This document shows, piece after piece, positions 54,301 through 63,300 of a DNA stretch of 64,000 nucleotides. Both the position numbers and the translations under genes were made by a program. Origin of the DNA: Bicyclus anynana (lineage: Eukaryota > Arthropoda > Insecta > Lepidoptera > Nymphalidae); the NCBI RefSeq assembly GCF_947172395.1, contig NC_069106.1, positions 6,262,001 to 6,326,000 on the forward strand, written 5' to 3'. Position 1 is the stretch's first letter; each line of letters opens with the position of its first letter. The notes beneath the pieces are model-generated. The model saw only the letters and a list, made by a program, of their open reading frames with translations, was not told the origin of the DNA and did not search any database.

Positions 54301-57300
54301 GCGTGAAAGAGTAACAAACATTTACATAATTAAAATCATCAGTTTTCGTAAATCTCGGGAAACCATGGATTTTTTCGGGAAAAAAAGTAGCCTATATGTT
54401 AATCCAGAGTAAAATCTATTTCCATTCCAAATTTCAGCTAAATCGCTTCAGTAGTAGCGGCGTTATAGAGTAACAAACATCCAAACATCCATACAAACTT
54501 TCGCGTTTATAATATTAGTAGGAATTAGGATTTTAAAGTAAAACAAAAACTAGTGTATCTGTATAAATAAAAGCTCTAATGTAACAAAGTGTCAAGTGAT
54601 TTTGCATCCCTAGTAACATTCTCCATTGTATGTTTGCGGGATCTCTTACCATAACCACGTATACCGTTTGCCTCACCTGCTGCGCGGGATGCAGCACGGG
54701 CAGGCACGCGGCCAGCGAGTGCAGCGCGCACGCGGCGGCCAACGCCCACTGCGGCGGCGGCGACGCCGACAGCAGCGCCGCCGCGCGCGACCACTGCGTG
54801 TGCGTCGACAGCACCGCGCCCACCGACGTCGCCGCAGCGCACTTCACTAGCGCCACGCGGCCCGCTATGCCCGTCGGCGACTGACCATAATAACAACAAC
54901 TACGTCAGTACCCATCGATCGTAGATCGTTAGATGGACCTCAAAACGTCGCGGAATAGGGATGATGACCAGTTTTTTAAATCTATGTCTATACTAATATT
55001 ATCTATACTAATATTATAAAGAGGTAAAGTTTGTAAGTTTGTAAGTTTGTCACATTTTTTAAATGGGGTAATCTTCGGAACTACTGGTCCGATTTTAAAA
55101 ATTCTTTCACCAGTAGAATGCTACATTATCGGGGAGTGCTATAGGCTATATTTTATATTGGTATCATATATATTAGCCGAGTTATCACAGTTTTTGTCAT
55201 GCAGGTCGGAATTAAAATCCTCTTAAACAGACTTATTCGCATGCGCTGCCTTAACTATTGTGTAAAATTGAAATTAATGTATGGAGACTTTATGTATCTT
55301 TAAAAGTTCTACAAAAAAGTCCGCGACACCATATATCTATCTTCTATATATTAGCAGATATAGTACCTTTTGTGTTTTAAAAATTATTAATTTCATATAC
55401 TTAGGTTTACGTCATTATTTATACAACTAAACTTTAATCCTTATTAAAATAAATTATTTAATAATCACAAGGATATTATGGAGATAAGATTTGCCCTTTA
55501 CAGTATGTTAATTACTTAAATAGTTTCGGAGATACAAAATTTCTAAAAGACGCAGAAATTCCGCTATATGACGCCCGGCGCTTTCATTTACGTAGTTCCC
55601 GTTCCTATGTGAATATGGGGATCAAACATAGCCTATGACACTCGCAAATAACGTAGCTTTCTATTGGTAAAACAATTTTCCAAATCGGTCCAGTAGTCCA
55701 CACGAACTTTACCTCTTTATATTATTAGCATAGAAGTCTCTATTGCTCTTGGTCATACCACTACTCTCGAAGGACTGGACCGATATTGCTAAGGGTAGGA
55801 GTAAGATAGAGAAGTTACAGGGTAGGGTAGGTTTAGGGTAGGGAAGCGTAGGGGTAGTGTAGGGGTAGGGTAGGTTTAGGGTAGGGGTAGAGGTAGGGTA
55901 GTGGTAGGGTAGAGATACGGGTAGGATAGGGAAGTGGTAGGGTAGGGGTAGGATAGGCGTGAGATAGGGGTACGGGTGTGATAGGGGTAGGAAAGGATAG
56001 GGTACGGGGAGGGTAGGGGTAGGATGGGGGTAGGGTGTAGGTAAGGTAGGGGTAGGGTAGGAGTAGGTTTGGGGTAGGGTAGGGGTAGGGTGGGAAGTAG
56101 GGGTAGGGAAGGGGTAGGGTAGATGTAGTGGTAGGGTAGGGTTGGGGTAGTGGTAGGGTAGGGGTAGGGTAGGGTAGGGGTAGGGAAGCGTAGGGGTAGT
56201 GTAGGGGTAGGGTAGGTTTTATTAAAGTATAGCAATACTGTAACAAAATAATCTGTTTTAATCTAGTTAAATATTTCAGTATTTAGTATAGTACAGTTGA
56301 AATATTGTTGTTTTTTCGCGTAATAATTAATCATGGCAGTGAATTACATTCAAAGTATCCCGAAATTGAAGGGAAGAGATAATTACGATGAATGGAGTTT
56401 TGCGGCGGAAAATCTGCTGGTGCTTGAGGGCATGGTACAGTACATCAAGCCGACCCCTAGCTTTGAAATTAAACCAGAAGAAGACGCAAGAACAAAGGCG
56501 AAGCTAATTTTAACCATCGATCCCGGATTGTACGTGCATGTAAAGGAAACAACCAGTTCAAACGAGTTATGGATGAAGCTGAAAAACATGTTCGATGACT
56601 CAGGTTATTCTAGAAAAATAAGCTTATTACGGCATTTAATCTCAATACGGCAAGAAAAATGTAGTTCTATGACATCATACGTCACTAAATTAGTCGATAC
56701 AGCCCAGAGATTAAAAGGCACAGGTTTTACAATCACGGAGGAATGGATTGGATCATTATTATTAGCAGGTTTGCCGGATCAATTTTCACCTATGATTATG
56801 GCCATAGAGCACTCTGGTATGCAAATAACTACAGATGCGATCAAATCGAAATTAATTGATATGGAAGTTACAAAGTTTGCCGATACAGATTCCAGTGGCG
56901 CTGCATTCGCTGCGAAGAAAAATAACTTCAAGGCGCGGAACTATAACAAAGATGGCGGAATGAATTTTACGGAAAAAAAAGTCATAAGTTGCTATAAATG
57001 TAAAAAGAATCATTACCGTAGTCAGTGTCCGTTGCTAAAGAAAAATGAGTCTACAAATGCATTTAACGTCGTGTTTCTAAACGGAATGTATAATAAAAAC
57101 GAGTGGTACGTTGACTCTGGCGCAAGTGCGCATATGACGTCGAACGAAAGTTGGATAAACAACGCTACGTATTCACCAACTTTAGGTGAAATTACAATTG
57201 CAAACAATACAAAAGTGCCGGTTTTGTGCTATGGTGACGTTAAAATTACGAGCAGTCATAATTATGACATCACAATTAAAAATGTGCTTTGTGTGCCAAG

Positions 57301-60300
57301 TTTAACAACCAATTTGTTATCCGTAAGCGAGCTGATAAATAATGGAAACAAAGTAAGTTTCAGTCAAAATCAGTGTTACATCCGTAACAGATCTGATGAG
57401 CTCGTTGCAACTGCAGAATTGACTAACGGCGTCTACAAGTTGAAAACAAAAGATAAGATTTGTAGGTTAGGTTTAAAGGCAGTAGAAAGTGCAGAGTTGT
57501 GGCACAGACGATTAGCACACATTAATAGCTGTGATTTAAATAAAATGAAGAGCATTGTTGACGGGTTGACATTCCCGAGTTCAAGTGATGTAACAAAGAA
57601 TAGATGTGTGATCTGTTGTGAAGGGAAGCAGAGCAGACTACCTTTTTCGCATATTGGTGAAAGGAGTACTCGCACACTACACATCATTCATGCCGATATA
57701 TGTGGAGCAATGGAAACAAAGTCGATTGCAGGTTCACAGTATTTTCTATTATTTGTGGATGACTATAGTCGTATGACATTTATATATTTCTTAAAACAAA
57801 AGAATGAAGTTTTAAAAAAATTCAAAGAGTTCAAGGCGATGGTTGAGAACCAACAAAATGGAAAAATAAAGATACTACGCTCAGATAATGGTGGAGAATT
57901 TTGTAACGGTGAAATGCAGAATTTCTTGGCACAGCAAGGCATTATTCATCAGAAAACTGTAGCATACACACCAGAGCAGAATGGTGTCTGTGAACGAGCG
58001 AACAGAACTATAATTGAAAAAGCAAGATGCTTACTTTTTGACTCAAAACTGGATAAAAAATTTTGGGCTGAAGCAGCAAACACAGCCGTGTATATTAAAA
58101 ATAGGTGTATTTCTTCAAGCTTGGAAAATAAAACACCCTTTGAAATGTGGTATAACAAAAAGCCCGACTTAAGTAATATCCGTTTATTTGGATGTACAGT
58201 AATGGTACATATTCCAAAAGAAAGGAGATTAAAATGGGATAGAAAATCAGAACAATATATTTTAGTTGGATTTTCAGAAAACACAAAAGGATATCGTGTG
58301 TATGACCCAAGGAAAAATACTATAACGGTGAAGCGAGATGTTATTGTTATGGAAGAAAAAATATACTCACAGGAGCAAGAAAAAGACAGCGCGTTATGGT
58401 TTCAGGAAGAAAAATTAAATCAGGATATAAGTTATCAAGTTTCAGAAACAAATAATGAAAGCAGAGATTCAGTGGGGGATGAAACTACACTGAATGAATC
58501 TCTGAGTAGTTTAAACACATCAGTTTACACTAATGCTACTTCTGAAGTCAGTGATGACACTTTAACAGAAGAACAGATTTGTGAGGTTCCAGAGCTACCT
58601 TCAAAAAGAAACAGGAGAAATCCAGAACGTTTCGGTTTAAAAGTCACAACTGATATTAATTATCAAGAAATAGAGAATATTGTTTTCTCTGAGGCGCTCA
58701 AAGGGCCTGAGGCTCAACAGTGGAGGCAGGCCGTGCACGAAGAGTTGCAGTCGTTCCACTATAACAAAGCGTGGGATCTGGTGGACATTCCAAGTGATGT
58801 GTCAATAGTGCAGTGTAAATGGGTTTTAAACAAAAAATTGGACTTAAATGATAAAGTGCGTTATCGTGCAAGACTTGTGGCAAAAGGTTTTACCCAGCAA
58901 AGAGGTATAGACTATATGGACACTTTTTCCCCGGTGGTAAGACATTCCACATTACGATTGTTATTTGCTCTTAGTGTACAATGGGGTATGTCTATTACAC
59001 ACTTAGATGTTACTACAGCTTTTTTAAATGGTCAATTAAAAGAAAACATTTATATGTCTATTCCTGAAGGGTTAGAAAATGAAAATTGTAAAGGTAAAGT
59101 GTTAAAATTAAATAAGGCTATTTATGGGCTTAAACAATCTTCCTTAGTTTGGTATGAAAAAGTTAAAGATTGTTTATGTAACTTGGGATTTAAAAATAGT
59201 AAATATGAACCATGTTTGTTTCAAAAAATGTTTAATAATGTTAAAATTATTGTTGCAGTCTATGTTGATGACTTCTTAATTTTTTCAAATAGTGTAGAGG
59301 AAACAAACAAGTTGAAAAATGTATTAGGTTCAGAATTTAAGCTAAAAGATTTAGGTCCTGTAAAATGTTACTTAGGTATGAGAATAAATGTAGATAACAA
59401 GTCAAATACTATATGTGTAGATCAACAGCGATATATAGAGCAATTGTTATATTTATTTGGCATGTCTGACTGTAAGACTACAGAAACTCCAATTGAGTGT
59501 AAATTGAATCTTGAAAAGTCTGAGTTTTGTATGACAAATATTCCTTTTCAGAAACTAATTGGTAGTCTTATGTACTTAGCTATTTTAACTAGGCCTGGTA
59601 TAGCATATTCAGTTAGCTATCTCAGCCAATTCAATAATTGTTACAATGAAAGTCATTTTAATCATGCTAAAAGAATTTTGAAATACCTTAAGAGAACCAA
59701 AAGTTACTGTTTATTGTATAGTAAAGATAATGCAGATTTAAAAGGTTTTGTTGATGCTGATTGGGCTAGTGACAGTATTGACAGAAAGTCTTATACTGGG
59801 TATTGTTTTACCATGTGTGGTTCTTTAGTTTCATGGCAGAGTAGAAAACAGAAAACAGTTTCTCTCTCCAGCACTGAAGCTGAATACATAGCTTTATCAG
59901 AGGCAACTAGAGAGGCTATTTATTTAAAAAATTTAATCTATGAGCTTACTCAAAGTCAATGTATTATTGATATATGTTGCGACAATCAAAGTGCATTGAA
60001 ATTAGCTATCAATCATCAGTCACATAATAGATCCAAACATATTGATGTTCGTTATCATTATGTCAGAGACGCGGTTAAAAATAAATTAATTAATATTAAA
60101 TATATTCCTACTAATGAAATGCCCGCTGACATTTTAACTAAAGGTCTATTGTCAACAAAACATTATAAATTTCTGCACATGCTAGGTATTGTTCAAAATT
60201 AAAATTGTTATGTTTGTTAATTAAAATAAAAGTAGCCATATAGAGATATTGGATTATAATTTTTTTATTTTGTTAAGGCAGGGTATTAAAGTATAGCAAT

Positions 60301-63300
60301 ACTGTAACAAAATAATAGTTGGTACAATGTTAATTGTCTTTGATCCTCTATGTCTATTGTTAAGTATCATGTATGTTGGCACAATTGATTTCCGTAATTA
60401 AAGTGATATACGCAGTGAAAGAACGTTTTATTCTAATAGGTTTAGGGTAGGGGTAGAGGTAGGGTAGTGGTAGGGTAGAGATACGGGTAGGATAGGGAAG
60501 TGGTAGGGTAGGGGTAGGATAGGCGTGAGATAGGGGTACGGGTGTGATAGGGGTAGGAAAGGATAGGGTACGGGGAGGGTAGGGGTAGGATGGGGGTAGG
60601 GTGTAGGTAAGGTAGGGGTAGGGTAGGAGTAGGTTTGGGGTAGGGTAGGGGTAGGGTGGGAAGTAGGGGTAGGGAAGGGGTAGGGTAGATGTAGTGGTAG
60701 GGTAGGGTTGGGGTAGTGGTAGGGTAGGGGTAGGGTAGGGTAGGGGTAGTAGTAAAGTTGACATCGAAATTTACGCGGACGAAGTCGCGGGCGTCCGCTA
60801 GTTGTATATAAATTAAGAGTACGCTAATAGTAAAGCAATTTTGTAAAAGGAACAGGGCATCTGCGACCATTACTTTCGGAGCTACAGGGATTTAAAGAGT
60901 CAGATTTGCGGCGCTGCCGCGGATCCCTGAAAGACGCCCCATACAAAATGGCAGGATTTAGTGACGTCGTTGGCTCGCCGATCGTTAGGTTTGTATGGGC
61001 GTTCAAACAAAATTACTAATATCTTTGTTATTTGTGCGTTTATGTTTATAGTTAATTTATTGAAAAATGTCACATTTAATAAAAGATTTTTAATCGATTT
61101 TGAAGTTTTATAATCTCATTTATTTTGCAAATATCCAGACAATCTTTGCTTTTTATGTATAAATTAGTTAACGTTGACCCTGTTTACCCGAATGTATCAT
61201 AAAAATCAATATATTCAAACCTAGTCATCATCCCCATTGTCATTGGTTTCGCACATTGAGTACGTCATCATTCGTAACACATTTCTCTTTATTCACGTTG
61301 TGGCTTGTGTTTTTACACTTCCAAAATGAACACGAAGGCATAATTAAGGGATTAAAATAAGAAAAAACAGTGAATATTTTTTAGGTCCACGTCCACTCAC
61401 AGCATGCGCTTGTTACGTACTAAGATAAGATGCGCGTGCACATCTTTTTGTTATGACATAAAATTGTGCGGTATTCCTATTCCACCTATTCACGACGTCA
61501 AAACGTTCGTCGAATTTCAACTAGTAGTAATCACAAACCGTCTCATGAACCCGCGGTCATTTTAACGGTGGTGTCAAAGCCCGCGAAACATAATTTTGGT
61601 AGCAGAGCGTGGTTGATTCATGGCTTTGTTTTTATGAGCTGTTAGCCTAACGAAACATTTTGACTGCGTTTTGTTGTGTTTGTTTGTCGTAGTATTGTTC
61701 GTAATTCTTGTACAGTAATGCTAGTTTGATACCGCACTTGAACAATTTTGATATTTAAAGGTTTGACGACAGAGAGCAACAATTAATAACATGGCGGCAA
61801 ATGTATTCTCCATTCTTTGAACGTGGCCGCCAAATGTCGCTTCGCCCGAAACAGCAAGCGTTTTAATTGAAAGATATTGGTGCACCGAGTGTTTTGAAAA
61901 ATGTCCTTTTTTGGACTGTAAATTGATACCTTGGGGTCCAACATATCCGTGGTCACATCCATGAGCAACTGCAAACAGCTGTTGATGTCGATCTCTTTGT
62001 ATTTCCTCTTGCGTTTCACTTCCTTGCGGACTCTGTATGATGCGTCGTCTGATATATCTGTGATTAAACGCGTTTTTAGATGTAGGGAGGAAAGTCATAT
62101 TACTAGAAAAATGTTGAATGTGCAAGAGGAAGGACATAAGAGGAGATGAAGGCCAAAAAAGAGATGGATGGAGTGTGTGAAAGAGGACATGTGTGTAAAG
62201 GGAGTAGATGATGAGTTAACGAGCGATGGTACCATTATTTTGTGGTAGAGGAAACACGTCGAGCAGGTCCCAGGACTTGTGACCTTGAGAGTAGGTTTAA
62301 GGGATCCCTTCCGACTAACACACCAACACTCACCTTCCCTGCTTGACATGTTCTCCATGCCCACACTAGACAATTTATGATAAACAATAATTACAACACA
62401 AAACACTATCAATAGTTACACAACTAAACCTTATTGCACAAAATCAGTAACGCGACTGGCAGCGTGACCGTGTCTACGCTGCCTCACCAGCAACTAAGCT
62501 CAATTAATTTTTTTTTTCTTGTTGAATAAATTCCGCTGGTTCCCTGTGGGACCACGACGACACCACCGGGGGGTCGGGCGAACGCAGAAGCATCGCCTGA
62601 TGAGACCCGAAGGACGGAACGGCTCTCATGAGACTCGGACCTCGGCTAAGAGGGCCATTCGGGAGGGAGTAACCGTGACCTGAGTTAATCAGTACGGACG
62701 CCCCCGAGATCGTGACTTAGAAAACCCAATTCCGTTTGATAACGGGGACCTCGTCTTCGCCGTCGGAGACGCTGTGTAGCTTGTGATTGTGTTGCCCGGG
62801 AAGCGTTGTCGGTCGTCATGTCATCGTCTAGATCGTAAAGGATGTTATTGGGACGCCTCTGCTTGAAGTTAGCGTAGAGGTTGGGAGTGTAATTGCAGGC
62901 CTCAACCACAAGTTGGTTGGGATGGATGGCAGCTCTGTCAAAATAGTTTCGAGAGAGCTGTTTCATGTAATTAAGCTCAAGTCATCAAATACCCTTTTAT
63001 TTATACCAACGCTGATACCTCCCCTTACAATAACGTAAGTAATTAATGTTAATACCACCTGTAATCAAGGAATTTAACACATAATGTAACACTATAATGT
63101 GACCAAAGCAATTGACAACTCACCCGCTGAATACTTCAAGAACTCTGTACTAAATTGTCCATAGTGAAATCCGCTATGTCCCTCGTTCACAAGCGGTATC
63201 CTCTCCAAGTTTGTGTCTTCGAATATGCTGTACGCCGTAGTACCGATAAGGATGTTTCGTAGACGTTGCATACTAATAAGAGAAAAAATTTATATCAAAA

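Larger units (their letters stand above)
56220..60438 (+). mobile_element. Copia-type LTR retrotransposon (4219 bp)
   Basis: Bounded by the 5-bp duplication GGTTT. Starts TATTAAAG and ends TAATA, so the outer ends are short inverted repeats. The single ORF is intact. A purine-rich AAGGCAGGG immediately precedes the 3' LTR. The 5' LTR is mostly missing: only the first 33 bp are present, and no primer-binding site is evident. Confidence 0.9.
55002..60801 (+). mobile_element. Helitron-like family A with expanded minisatellite, split by Copia
   Basis: Starts TCTATACTAATATTATAAAG and ends with GCGGACG, CGTCCGC and CTAG before T. Without Copia it is about 1.58 kb. An extra partial start lies at 54987. 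An inverted Helitron-like scrap (55563-55733) is nested in it. Confidence 0.65.
54954..61238. mobile_element. R3 TIR element, outermost shell of a nested stack
   Basis: AATAGGGATGATGACC at 54954 and GTCATCATCCCCATT ending at 61238 are TIRs. The short arm is 54954-54980; the long arm is 60802-61238. Between them lie a Helitron-like element, its minisatellite and Copia. All of it is in the intron between htt exons c and d. Confidence 0.75.

Noticed and set aside
54576..54899. Second long open frame over htt exon d as the coding frame
   Set aside because: Phase from exon c (0) and into exon e (0) fits only the frame with SPTGIAGRVALVKC. The other frame is a GC-rich shadow.
55833..56246. Long Tyr/Pro-Leu-rich open frames on the minus strand (also 60360-60870)
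   Set aside because: They are translations of the GGTAGGG minisatellite in several frames at once, with identical peptides on both sides of Copia. Low-complexity artefact.
56383..58883. Minus-strand open frames across the Copia polyprotein
   Set aside because: Shadows of the well-supported plus-strand ORF.
55821..60749. GGTAGGG repeats as an interstitial telomere
   Set aside because: Insect telomeres are TTAGG. Here the units are GGTAGGG/GGTAGGGG, sit inside a Helitron, and recur small in its relatives.
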